8,376 nt of DNA from Pseudomonadota bacterium (GCA_021323815.1 JAJPKG010000321.1:1-8376); one strand, 5' to 3'; numbered from the stretch's first letter, positions 1 to 6,071 are shown. Program-made: numbers and translations. Notes: a model not told the origin generated them from the sequence alone.

Positions 1-1031
1 GCGGCGGCGTGGCGCTCGAACAGCGCGTCTATGCGGTCGGCCAGATTGCGCAGGGCGCGCAAGAGGACGGGCTTCCACGAGGCGTCGCCCTCGGTGCAAC
101 TGCATCCCGTGCTCCAGCGGGCCACACCGTGCGCGCAACTCCACGCGCTGGGCGCGACGATCTCGACGGTCTGCACGGGGGGGTGAGCGCGCAAATAGCG
201 GGCGAGCGAGGTGATCTCGTAACCGAAAGCGGGTCCGCTCTGCTGCGTCAGATGCGAGAGGAACAGATCGCGATAGGGCTTGTGGTGGCCATATAACTCG
301 CCATCAGTGGCGATCAGCAACAGTTGATCTTCGCCGCGTTGCTCTTTTTCCCAGTTGACATGGCGCGCGAGATAGGGCGCGGCGAAGGTATCGGCGTTGG
401 CGGTGACGCTGTCATTGAATGAGACATCGCCGCTCATGGGGCCGTTATAGAAAAAGACGGCGATGCGCCGCCCGCCGGGCAATTCCACCCAATATGGCTC
501 GCTGGGGTCGATGCTGCGGGCCGCCTGCCAGGGAGCCAGCACCGTGAACTCGATGCCGCGCTCGGCCAGCAATGCCAGCGTTTCCAGATCGACGGCGGTT
601 TCAGCCAGCCACATGCCGTGCGGCTGCGCGCCGAAGCGGTTGCGGAAATCGCTGATGCCCCAGGCGATCTGCGTGGCTTTGTCGCGCGAGGTGGCCAGCG
701 GCAAAATGGTATGGTTATAGGCGTGCGCCAGGGCATTGCCCACGCCGTAGCGCGAGCGGTGGATCTGATCCGATTCGATGATGCGCAAGTAAACATCCTG
801 GGCATAGCGGGCGAGCCAGGCAGCGAGGGTGGGACCGAAATCAAAGCTGATGCGCTCGAAATTGCCGATCTCAGCGTTGGGGCGATAGCACTCGACGGTA
901 ATCTTTTCGTTGAAGTCGTGGTAGGGTTCCGCGCCCGGTTCTCTGGGCATGAGGTGCGTGAAAGGATTTTCGCGCGGGGGTTGATAGAAATGGCCATGCA
1001 GGCACAGATGGCGATGCAGCGTTTCGCTCAT
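1..1031 (-). CDS. GH57-family glycoside hydrolase with DUF3536 region, N-terminal part (gene continues past left edge)
   Basis: The first 343 residues are visible; no stop codon is reached, so the C-terminal part lies outside the window. The N-terminus carries HGHFYQPPR (residues 12-20), matching the HxHxYQPPR first conserved region of GH57. GMWLAET (139-145) holds the probable nucleophile Glu144, and ATDGELYGHH (241-250) holds the probable acid/base Asp243. A Cys/His-rich stretch (SCAHG at 298-302, then Cys310 and Cys312, Trp319) is typical of the DUF3536 part that follows the catalytic barrel. Family members are retaining alpha-glucan-active enzymes (amylase, branching enzyme or similar); the DUF3536 subgroup has no firmly assigned substrate as far as I know. 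There is no signal peptide, so it is probably cytoplasmic. The ATG at 1031 is chosen because AGGAAAGGA (1047-1039) sits 7 bases upstream. It follows the HNH gene but is separated from it by a terminator and a promoter, so it is probably transcribed on its own. The family call is confident; the substrate is unknown. Confidence 0.9.
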   Translation of the reverse strand, partial: MSETLHRHLCLHGHFYQPPRENPFTHLMPREPGAEPYHDFNEKITVECYRPNAEIGNFERISFDFGPTLAAWLARYAQDVYLRIIESDQIHRSRYGVGNALAHAYNHTILPLATSRDKATQIAWGISDFRNRFGAQPHGMWLAETAVDLETLALLAERGIEFTVLAPWQAARSIDPSEPYWVELPGGRRIAVFFYNGPMSGDVSFNDSVTANADTFAAPYLARHVNWEKEQRGEDQLLLIATDGELYGHHKPYRDLFLSHLTQQSGPAFGYEITSLARYLRAHPPVQTVEIVAPSAWSCAHGVARWSTGCSCTEGDASWKPVLLRALRNLADRIDALFERHAA

Positions 1032-1052
1032 GCAAAAATCCTTTCCTAAGGC

Positions 1053-1074
1053 CCTCAGAAATCATTATCTGAAG
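1053..1074 (-). other. Leader hairpin upstream of the GH57 Shine-Dalgarno
   Basis: On the minus strand, CTTCAGA and TCTGAGG form a 7-bp stem (one G-T pair) around an 8-base AT-rich loop. It ends a few bases before the ribosome binding site of the GH57 gene and lies inside the predicted leader. It could affect translation or message stability, but it is short and may be chance. Confidence 0.3.
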
Positions 1075-1187
1075 CCGAGACTTCGTTGTCTGTCAGCGCC
1101 AGGAAAGCGCATGCGCCGGGCCAAAGCCGCTCGTGGCCGTCGTCTCATCCTTTCGCAATGCACCACAAACGCCTGTTCCACCAGACC

Positions 1188-1196
1188 AGTATATCA
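1188..1196 (-). promoter_or_regulatory. Extended -10 promoter for the GH57 gene
   Basis: Read leftward, the sequence is TGATATACT, an extended -10 (TGn) followed by TATACT, which differs from TATAAT at one position. No good -35 is present at 17 bases. TTGTGT at 1223-1218 fits only an overlapping TATGAT hexamer, with a 19-base spacer. Transcription would begin near 1180, giving a leader of about 150 bases. The location just after the HNH terminator supports it. Confidence 0.45.
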
Positions 1197-1236
1197 TACG
1201 CTCAGCAATGAACGCATACACAAGGGAAGACGGGCG

Positions 1237-1263
1237 GCCCGCTCTGCCGGTCACAGAGCGGGC
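1237..1263 (-). terminator. Hairpin terminator after the HNH gene
   Basis: A perfect 10-bp stem (GCCCGCTCTG / CAGAGCGGGC) encloses a 7-base loop, starting 32 bases after the HNH stop codon. On the minus strand it is followed by a pyrimidine-rich stretch (GTCTTCCCTT) rather than a clean T run, so it may be imperfect or may also need Rho. On the plus strand it is followed by GAAGGAC, so leftward termination is the sensible reading. Confidence 0.6.
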
Positions 1264-1295
1264 GAAGGACAATACCATTATTCGCCGGATTGCGC

Positions 1296-1823
1296 CTACG
1301 CCGAAGCGAATGACGAGTTCAGGAACTGCTCATACGCCGCGCGCAACTGCGGATAGCGCAGCAGAAAAATGCCCGCGTACTCCTGGTTGAGCGGGCGCGG
1401 CTGGCGCAACAGCTTCATGCCGGCTTCTTTGAGCAGGCGATTGCCCTTGCGCCCATTGCACTGCTTGCAGCACGCCACGAGATTTTCCCACGTGCTCTGC
1501 CCACCGCGCGAGCGAGGGATGACGTGGTCAAGCGTCAGGTCGCGCGCATGCTTGCCACAATACTGACACGTCTCGTCGTCGCGCAGCAAGATGTTGGCGC
1601 GCGTCGGGCGCAACGCCATGCGCGGGATGTGCACGTTGGCGAGCAACTGCACGATGACGGGACGGTCGCTGGTCAGGCGGCGCGCGGCGATGTTATTCTC
1701 GATGACTTTGCGCACCTCATCGTCCACAAAGGCAACTTTGTTTTTGGAGAGAAGGACAACGAGGCGCCGCTCCGGAATGACGGAAAGCGGTTGCAGCGAC
1801 GAATTAAGAACCAGCACGGGCAT
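1296..1823 (-). CDS. HNH endonuclease (HNH_5 type)
   Basis: 175 residues, complete. The N-terminal ~80 residues begin MPVLVLNSSLQPLSVI, the typical start of this chromosomally widespread subgroup. The C-terminal half is the zinc-stabilised HNH fold: CQYC (Cys86, Cys89), the catalytic LDHVIPRSRGG block with Asp99 and His100, Asn114 in TWENLV, and CKQCN (Cys119, Cys122, Asn123). Both Cys pairs and the catalytic His are intact, so it should bind and cut nucleic acid using a single metal. The biological role of this subgroup is not established; it is often a stand-alone host gene rather than part of a phage or intron. No methylase, recombinase or group I intron signature is visible nearby. The ATG at 1823 is preceded by GAGGGAGGG about 10 bases upstream. 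A 9-bp inverted repeat overlaps that ribosome binding site. The family call is confident; the role is not. Confidence 0.92.
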   Translation of the reverse strand: MPVLVLNSSLQPLSVIPERRLVVLLSKNKVAFVDDEVRKVIENNIAARRLTSDRPVIVQLLANVHIPRMALRPTRANILLRDDETCQYCGKHARDLTLDHVIPRSRGGQSTWENLVACCKQCNGRKGNRLLKEAGMKLLRQPRPLNQEYAGIFLLRYPQLRAAYEQFLNSSFASA

Positions 1824-1837
1824 ACAGGCTGATCCCT

Positions 1838-1878
1838 CCCTCTGTCTCGCTCAGGCGAGCATAGTGGACGACAGAGGG
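1838..1878. repeat. Nested inverted repeat over the HNH start region
   Basis: CCCTCTGTC (1838-1846) and GACAGAGGG (1870-1878) are a perfect 9-bp inverted repeat. Inside it, CTCGC-TCAG-GCGAG (1846-1859) forms a second small stem-loop. The left arm is part of the HNH Shine-Dalgarno (GAGGGAGGG on the minus strand). A weak -10-like TATGCT (1863-1858) lies within the loop region. It could be an operator, or an RNA fold that hides the ribosome binding site if transcription starts further upstream. Confidence 0.45.
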
Positions 1879-1928
1879 GACAGGAATCGAGGGGCGCAAA
1901 CGGGGCAAAGCCGCCTGCTGATATCCCG

Positions 1929-2114
1929 CTACTGTCGTCTACGGTGACTTGGACCGGATGGTTGCGGACTGCTATCGGGGGGCGTCTTTCTCGGCCAGGG
2001 CATAAACGACCTGCCGCGACTGAAGGGGCGTTGGGCATGGATGCCGCCGCTCCATCCGCCGCGCTCGCCGGCATAGAGGCTATGCCAGAGCGATGAATGC
2101 AGATACGTTGCCAT
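1929..2114 (-). CDS. Possible small protein, 61 residues, unrecognised
   Basis: An ATG at 2114 is preceded by AGGAAG with a 6-7 base spacer, a good ribosome binding site, and the frame stays open for 61 codons. The N-terminus (MATYLHSSLWHSLYAGERGG) is aromatic-rich; the C-terminal half is rich in Pro, Ser and Arg and ends in HRRRQ. I recognise no domain, signal peptide or membrane segment. It lies between tRNA-Pro and the HNH gene, on the same strand, in a stretch that otherwise holds no gene. The biased composition of the C-terminal half is what random GC-rich sequence often gives, so the ribosome binding site is the only real support. Confidence 0.25.
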   Translation of the reverse strand: MATYLHSSLWHSLYAGERGGWSGGIHAQRPFSRGRSFMPWPRKTPPDSSPQPSGPSHRRRQ

Positions 2115-2197
2115 AATGCGCTTCCTACCTGAGATTGAACGACTTCCGCTATAGACTGCCGCACCGGACCGATGCCGGCTCAGCACCGCCAGAGGCT

Positions 2198-2274
2198 TGG
2201 TCGGGGTGAGAGGATTTGAACCTCCGACCTCAGCGTCCCGAACGCTGCGCGCTGCCAGTCTGCGCTACACCCCG
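2198..2274 (-). tRNA. tRNA-Pro (anticodon CGG), CCA encoded
   Basis: Read leftward, the 77-base cloverleaf is complete. The acceptor stem is CGGGGTG / CACCCCG, and the D arm is GCGC...GCGC with the usual TGGCA in the loop. The anticodon stem CAGCG / CGCTG has loop TTCGGGA, giving anticodon CGG (reads CCG, proline). The T arm is GGAGG / CCTCT with loop TTCAAAT, followed by discriminator A and a genomically encoded CCA at 2200-2198. All stems pair, with one G-T at the base of the T stem. It has its own promoter upstream, so it is a single transcription unit. Confidence 0.97.
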
Positions 2275-2326
2275 ATAAAAGGCCCATGAACTGTGAAGCC
2301 AGTTGTTGCGGTGCCTTTGCGCCCTC

Positions 2327-2355
2327 AGTATATCACAAACGATCTAGCACCGCAA
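2327..2355 (-). promoter_or_regulatory. Promoter of tRNA-Pro
   Basis: Read leftward: TTGCGG (2355-2350), a 17-base spacer, then TATACT (2332-2327) preceded by TGA, an extended -10. The predicted start near 2320 gives a 5' leader of about 45 bases before the mature tRNA. Optimal spacing plus the TGn element make this one of the best promoters in the window. Confidence 0.7.
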
Positions 2356-2621
2356 GGGGGAAAAGTTCACGGCGCGCAGCAAGCACTGAATGGATAGTGA
2401 CTGGTGAGCAGACCACCTTGCCTTGATAGCTCCCCCTCTCCAGCTGTGTTGGGAAGGGGAGTCAGGGGGTGGGGCCAGGCTTACGCCGCGCGTTCTGCGC
2501 CCGTCGCCACATTCTGCGCCTGCTGAATCACATCCTGCATGATATCCACGATCAACGGTAAGGGAAGCCTTGTGACGCTGTTGATAATCGGCGAACCAGG
2601 ACAAAAACTTCAGCCGGCGCG
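2356..2621. other. Gene-free stretch between the PH-like gene and the tRNA promoter
   Basis: Apart from the GC-rich hairpin repeat at 2430-2475, I see no convincing gene here. On the minus strand a 19-codon frame (2540-2481, MQDVIQQAQNVATGAERAA) looks protein-like but has no ribosome binding site. No clear intrinsic terminator follows the PH-like gene; AGTTTTTG occurs 10 bases after its stop without a strong stem. Confidence 0.5.
2430..2475. repeat. GC-rich hairpin repeat of the dispersed intergenic type
   Basis: CTCCCC (2430-2435) pairs with GGGGAG (2456-2461), and the inner TCTCCA/TGGGAA extends the stem around a short loop. It is followed by a G-rich tail (GTCAGGGGGTGGGG). The arrangement of a pyrimidine-rich arm, a TGTTGGGA-like core, then GGGGAG and a G-rich tail resembles a dispersed intergenic repeat I know from several high-GC genomes, including Chloroflexota. 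It sits between the PH-like membrane protein gene and the tRNA promoter. It could end or stabilise the upstream transcript, although no T run follows. Confidence 0.5.
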
Positions 2622-3779
2622 TCACCCCTGGCGGAAGGGATCGAACTCGGCGCTCTCGCGCAGCCACAGGGTTGAGGCTTCCATCGGGTCGGGCGGCAGC
2701 ACGACATCCGGCGCGAGGGGGCCGGTCTTGGGCAAGGGCTGCACCCTGGGCGCGATGGGCGCGGCTGCCGCTTGCAGCGCGGCGACCTCGGCACGCAGCC
2801 GGGCGCGCAGCCATTCGGGATGATGATAGTGTTCCTCGCGGATGCGGATGCGCTCGCCGGAATTGCCGCGAATGAAGATGGTGCTGTAGCTACGCTCTGC
2901 TCCCGGCACCACTGCTGAGCGCCGGTCGATGCGAAACAGGATCATGAGCAGTCCACGCCCCAAAATGCCCAGCGCGCCGCGCAAGCCGGTGCCATGCGCG
3001 CGTTCCAGACCATACATCGCTTCCCACGTGATGAGGCGGCGGAAAGGGCCGCGTTGCGCCTGCACGCCTTCGCCGCTGACCATCACGCTCTGGCGAAACA
3101 GAAAAATGCCCAACGCAAAGAAAAAGGCGAGCGCGCCCAGACCCAGCACGACGAGATCCAGCGCGAAGACGCCGGGCAAAAAGGCCAGCATCAACCCACC
3201 GCCGATGACGCCGATGGCTGTCAGCGTTCCCAGGAGCGTGATGGCGCGGCTGAGATCCGCCTGCATGAAAAGCGGTTGGTCAAGGTTGGTGACGCTTTCC
3301 GGCAGTTCGCGGGGGGCATCCAGATGGCCGAGCAGATCGCTGCGAAAAAGATCATAGTTGTTGACGAGATCTTGCCGCACTTGCAAGCGCGTGCCGTTGA
3401 TGGACCAGAGCGCGATCCAACGATAGCGGATGCCGTCGGTCAAGGTCTGCCATTCGCTCATCCGCGCCACGTCGCGCCAGGCGATCATGTGCTGCCAGGG
3501 GCCGTGCGCGATGGTCAATCCTTCGCTGGAGATGACGGCATGCACCGAGACGCGCAAGCTGTAATAGAGCGCGGACCACACCAGCGCCACCAGCCCCGCG
3601 ACCAGCACTGCCAGATCGCCCAGGAGGGGGTGATGCGGGTGCAAGGCCGCGCGCACCGAGATGCCCGTTCCCAGAAAGACCGCTGCCAGCCCGATCAGGA
3701 CGATCCACCCGCCCCAGTCAATGACGCGATAGCTGCGCGGTGCCAGTTCCACTGCCGGCGTCGCCGATGAAATGCCCAC
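2622..3779 (-). CDS. Membrane protein with two PH-like modules, four transmembrane helices
   Basis: 385 residues from the GTG at 3779. This start is preferred because GGGGAGA lies 6-8 bases upstream. The longer TTG start at 3794 has no ribosome binding site and would put the Shine-Dalgarno inside the gene. The protein has two matching halves. Each is a pair of hydrophobic helices followed by a soluble beta-rich module: helices at about residues 22-42 and 52-74, module 79-155; helices 178-200 and 204-228, module 230-335 (GTG numbering). The soluble parts carry the pattern VxxEGLxxxxGPWxxxIxWxDV and VSGEGVxxQRGPFRRLITWEAM, as in bacterial PH domains that follow a helical hairpin. A Pro/Ala-rich tail (~340-385) ends the protein. 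Such proteins sit in the cytoplasmic membrane; specific functions are mostly unknown. I see no enzymatic motif. The two-module architecture is an interpretation from pattern and hydrophobicity. Confidence 0.75.
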   Translation of the reverse strand: MGISSATPAVELAPRSYRVIDWGGWIVLIGLAAVFLGTGISVRAALHPHHPLLGDLAVLVAGLVALVWSALYYSLRVSVHAVISSEGLTIAHGPWQHMIAWRDVARMSEWQTLTDGIRYRWIALWSINGTRLQVRQDLVNNYDLFRSDLLGHLDAPRELPESVTNLDQPLFMQADLSRAITLLGTLTAIGVIGGGLMLAFLPGVFALDLVVLGLGALAFFFALGIFLFRQSVMVSGEGVQAQRGPFRRLITWEAMYGLERAHGTGLRGALGILGRGLLMILFRIDRRSAVVPGAERSYSTIFIRGNSGERIRIREEHYHHPEWLRARLRAEVAALQAAAAPIAPRVQPLPKTGPLAPDVVLPPDPMEASTLWLRESAEFDPFRQG

Positions 3780-3824
3780 GATCCGTCTCCCCAAAGCTGT
3801 GCTGGATGAATGCTGCTGTATGGT

Positions 3825-3833
3825 AGCATATCA
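3825..3833 (-). promoter_or_regulatory. Extended -10 promoter for the PH-like membrane protein
   Basis: Read leftward, TGATATGCT gives an extended -10 with TATGCT. The -35 position holds no good hexamer. Transcription from near 3818 would give a ~39-base leader to the GTG start, which suits that start better than the upstream TTG. Confidence 0.45.
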
Positions 3834-3842
3834 TGCGGAAAG

Positions 3843-3870
3843 TGGGTAGCCCGGCGGGACGATTTACCCA
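3843..3870 (-). terminator. Possible terminator after the carbonic anhydrase-like gene
   Basis: TGGGTA and TACCCA form a 6-bp stem, and CCC-GCC-GGG can pair inside it, beginning 11 bases after the stop codon. It is followed on the minus strand by CTTTCC, a weak T-rich stretch. It precedes the PH-like gene's promoter, which makes termination here reasonable, but the stem is interrupted. Confidence 0.4.
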
Positions 3871-3881
3871 GGCAAGCGCGC

Positions 3882-4445
3882 TCACAGCAACGTGCCGGGG
3901 TGGCGCGGGCGGTCGAGGGGAACATGGGCCGCCAGCAGCGAGGCACGATGCTCTTTCGCCAGTTCCAGATACACGGCGGCGTTTGACCGGATGCGGGCGC
4001 GCTCCGCGTCGCGCAGGGGACGCACCACCTTGCCTGGCACGCCTAAAACGAGGGTGCCGCCGGGGATTGCCTTACCCTCGCTGACCACCGCATTCGCGCC
4101 GATGATGACCTCATCGCCCACTGTCGCGCCCGACAGCACACTGGCGTGCATCGCCACCAGAATGCGGTCGCCCAGCGTGGCGGCGTGGACGATGGCCCCA
4201 TGCCCCACTGTGCATTCCGCCCCCAGCACGCACGGCTTGCCCGGATCCACGTGCAGGATCGCGCCATCTTGAATGTTGGTGCGCGCCCCGATGATGATGG
4301 GCGCACTATCCGCCCGCAGCACGGCGTTATACCACACGCTCGCGCCGGCTTCCAGCCGCACATCGCCGATCAGCAGCGCACCGGGCGCGATGAACACATC
4401 ATCTGCAATGGTGGGCCACTTGCCCCGAAAGGGCAGTAAGGTCAT
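3882..4445 (-). CDS. Gamma-carbonic anhydrase-like left-handed beta-helix protein
   Basis: 187 residues, the usual length for the YrdA/PaaY/CamH branch. The bulk (about residues 11-140) is hexapeptide repeats forming a left-handed beta-helix, followed by a C-terminal helix (VVRPLRDAERARIRSNAAVYLELAKEH region, 140-166). The three zinc-binding histidines of gamma-carbonic anhydrase are present: His65 (in DGAILH), His82 (VGH) and His87 (IVH). Arg44, Asp46, Gln59 and Asp60, which match Arg59, Asp61, Gln75 and Asp76 of Cam, are also kept. The acidic-loop proton shuttle glutamates of Cam are absent (Ser47 in place of Glu62), as in CamH-type proteins, so hydration activity may be weak. It should act as a cytoplasmic trimer. 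The ATG at 4445 is chosen because AGGAAAGGAAG lies 8 bases upstream; the frame stays open further back to 4583 but without initiation signals. Family is sure; the reaction is inferred. Confidence 0.92.
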   Translation of the reverse strand: MTLLPFRGKWPTIADDVFIAPGALLIGDVRLEAGASVWYNAVLRADSAPIIIGARTNIQDGAILHVDPGKPCVLGAECTVGHGAIVHAATLGDRILVAMHASVLSGATVGDEVIIGANAVVSEGKAIPGGTLVLGVPGKVVRPLRDAERARIRSNAAVYLELAKEHRASLLAAHVPLDRPRHPGTLL

Positions 4446-4471
4446 GATGCATCTTCCTTTCCTGAAAAAAA

Positions 4472-4630
4472 GACGAGGCGCGCAGCAAAAAAAGACGCGA
4501 AGTTTGTTTGAAAGACCTTCTATGTCAAGAGGGAAGGATACCAGGCATGCTGAGCATAGCCTGAATTGTCCTGTGATCTTCAAAAAAGCTTCGCGTCTTT
4601 CCCTAACCTTCGTGTCTTGCGCGTCTCGTC
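4472..4630. repeat. Nested inverted-repeat element (~160 bp)
   Basis: Outer arms GACGAGGCGCGC (4472-4483) and GCGCGTCTCGTC (4619-4630) match 11 of 12. Inner arms AAAGACGCGAAG (4491-4502) and CTTCGCGTCTTT (4589-4600) match 12 of 12. The inner similarity continues another ~14 bases inward with a few differences (TTTGTTTGAAAGA against the complement CTTTTTTGAAGA). At the centre, GGCATGC-TGA-GCATAGCC (4544-4561) forms a small hairpin with one bulge. The element fills the gap between the TPR stop codon and the carbonic anhydrase-like gene. It has no coding capacity. It could be a MITE-like insertion, a two-way terminator, or two facing copies of a short dispersed repeat. Confidence 0.6.
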
Positions 4631-4631
4631 C

Positions 4632-5825
4632 TTATGCGCGTCGTGAGCCGGGGGCGAGGTTGAGCGCGACACCGGCGAGGACAAGACCCAGCACGGCGGC
4701 AATGCCGAAGCTGAGCGCGTTGAACCAGTGATGGCCGTGCGTCACCAGCGAAGAGATGCCGAAGACCACCACCAGCCCGATGATCAGACCGATCACCGTC
4801 GTCGCCAGCGTGACGGGATTGCGCAGCTGTGCCAGGGGAGCGCCGCCGAATTGCTTCGTCACCTGCCAGATCAAGTAGCCTACCAGCGCAATGGCCAGCA
4901 CGTCCACGATGCCGCCGCCTACCAACGGGATGCGGCTGATGCCGAAGAAGATCGCCACCAGCATGACGATGAGCACCGCTGGAGCGAAGCGCCCGAAGAA
5001 GCTGAGGAAGAAGGAGAAGCTGGCGATGACGGGGGTGAAAACGTTCCTGCGCCCGCTGCTGCTCGCCAGGTTCAGATATTCGTTGTAGGCCGCGCCGAAG
5101 TTGCGCTGCTTGCGATAGATCTGCGCGCGCAACTGTGTCACCTGCCCCGCCGGCAGATAGGGATTCAACTGCTGGGCTTTATGGAGCGCTTCCAGCGCCT
5201 CATCAGGCCGCTTCAGCTCGGAAAGCGCCTGGGCCAGCCCAAACTGTGCGGCGGCCAACGTCTTGTCTTGCCGCAACGCCGCCTGGAACGACTGCGCCGC
5301 GCCCTCGTAATCCCTGATATTCATCAGCGCCATGCCTTTGATCATGTGCGCCGCGCCGAGTTTGGGTTCCAGCTTCACCGCTTCGTCGGCCTCTTCGCGC
5401 GCCTGGTCAAACTGGCGCTGCACCATCAGCACTTCAGCCAGTTGCACGTGCGTGCGCGCCGCTTTGGGCTGCAACTGCACAGCACGCTGGGCAGCGGCCA
5501 ATGCCTCTTTGGGCGGATTGAACTGGTTGGTGCTCATCAGCGCCGAAGACAGCAGCATCAAGGCATCCACGTTGTTGGGCTGGGAATTGAGCACGCGCCG
5601 CGCCTCGGCGACGCCCTCGCGCGGCAAGCGCATTTGCACCAGCGCCTGCGCCAGCAACAGGCGCGTGGCAACGTCATCCGGCTTCTTTTCCAGCCGCTTG
5701 CGGCAGATGTCAATAGCGAGCGCCGGCTGGTTATTCATGAGGGCGAGGCGCGCGCGCTGCAACGGCCCGCCCGCCAGCTGCTCGCCGCCCGCGCCCGGCG
5801 CGCCGCGATAGGGAATGCGTGTCAT
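4632..5825 (-). CDS. TPR protein with C-terminal four-helix membrane region
   Basis: 397 residues, complete. After a short Gly/Pro-rich start, about seven tetratricopeptide repeats fill residues ~22-258, with typical signatures such as ARLALMNNQPALAIDICRK, GMALMNIRDYEGAAQSFQAAL and FGLAQALSELKRPDEALEAL. The C-terminal part has four hydrophobic segments, at about 268-296, 302-321, 338-360 and 369-391, ending in APGSRRA. There is no N-terminal signal peptide, so the TPR part is probably cytoplasmic and tethered to the membrane at its C-terminal end. TPRs bind partner proteins; the partner is not evident from the context and no enzymatic motif is visible. The ATG at 5825 has AGAAGGGG 8 bases upstream. 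The gene is divergent from the nucleotidyltransferase operon and shares a ~245-bp promoter region with it. Domain reading is confident; the role is unknown. Confidence 0.85.
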   Translation of the reverse strand: MTRIPYRGAPGAGGEQLAGGPLQRARLALMNNQPALAIDICRKRLEKKPDDVATRLLLAQALVQMRLPREGVAEARRVLNSQPNNVDALMLLSSALMSTNQFNPPKEALAAAQRAVQLQPKAARTHVQLAEVLMVQRQFDQAREEADEAVKLEPKLGAAHMIKGMALMNIRDYEGAAQSFQAALRQDKTLAAAQFGLAQALSELKRPDEALEALHKAQQLNPYLPAGQVTQLRAQIYRKQRNFGAAYNEYLNLASSSGRRNVFTPVIASFSFFLSFFGRFAPAVLIVMLVAIFFGISRIPLVGGGIVDVLAIALVGYLIWQVTKQFGGAPLAQLRNPVTLATTVIGLIIGLVVVFGISSLVTHGHHWFNALSFGIAAVLGLVLAGVALNLAPGSRRA

Positions 5826-5886
5826 CTGGGTGGCCCCTTCTTGCTGAGATCAACATATGCCCGCGCGAGGACTATTCTATTCCCGC

Positions 5887-5895
5887 ATTCTACCA
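5887..5895 (-). promoter_or_regulatory. Extended -10 promoter for the TPR gene
   Basis: Read leftward, TGGTAGAAT gives an extended -10 with TAGAAT, one mismatch from consensus. No good -35 lies 16-18 bases upstream. A start near 5880 would give a ~55-base leader. Confidence 0.5.
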
Positions 5896-6010
5896 CATCC
5901 GGCGCGCTGTTGGGACTTCCAGGGGAGCGGCGCTTCTCTAGCCCTCATATGCGCTATCCCAGATATCCTTCCCCAACCGACTATACACGCTTGCATGCCA
6001 TTCCTGCCGC

Positions 6011-6039
6011 TTGCCCTCGGCCTTTCCATATGGTACACT
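6011..6039 (+). promoter_or_regulatory. Promoter of the nucleotidyltransferase / phosphorylase operon
   Basis: TTGCCC (6011-6016), a 17-base spacer and TACACT (6034-6039) preceded by TGG, an extended -10. The start near 6046 gives a short leader of about 26 bases to the ATG at 6072, containing just the Shine-Dalgarno AAAGGAG. It also means the GTG at 6054, which is in frame, lies in the leader rather than being the start. Confidence 0.7.
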
Positions 6040-6071
6040 GGTTCTAGCAAAGCGTGAAAGGAGCCGATGGC

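Noticed and set aside
2198..2274. tRNA-Pro as an integration site for a mobile element.
   Set aside because: I found no second copy of the tRNA 3' end in the window and no integrase; the neighbouring HNH gene is of a chromosomal type.
2481..2540. A 19-codon minus-strand frame (MQDVIQQAQNVATGAERAA) after the PH-like gene.
   Set aside because: The translation looks protein-like, but there is no ribosome binding site, upstream GTG and TTG starts are no better, and the length gives no statistical support.
4508..4535. TTGACA on the minus strand (4528-4523) as the -35 of the carbonic anhydrase-like gene.
   Set aside because: The hexamer is perfect, but no acceptable -10 follows at 16-18 bases (only CAAACT or AAACTT), so I did not list it as a promoter.
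4446..4583. A longer start for the carbonic anhydrase-like protein (233 residues).
   Set aside because: The extra residues do not resemble the family N-terminus, and a strong Shine-Dalgarno sits directly before the ATG at 4445.
4728..6047. A long plus-strand open frame of 439 codons opposite the TPR gene.
   Set aside because: It is the antisense of a clear TPR gene, is very rich in His, Arg and Gln, as expected of an antisense frame in GC-rich DNA, and has no ribosome binding site.
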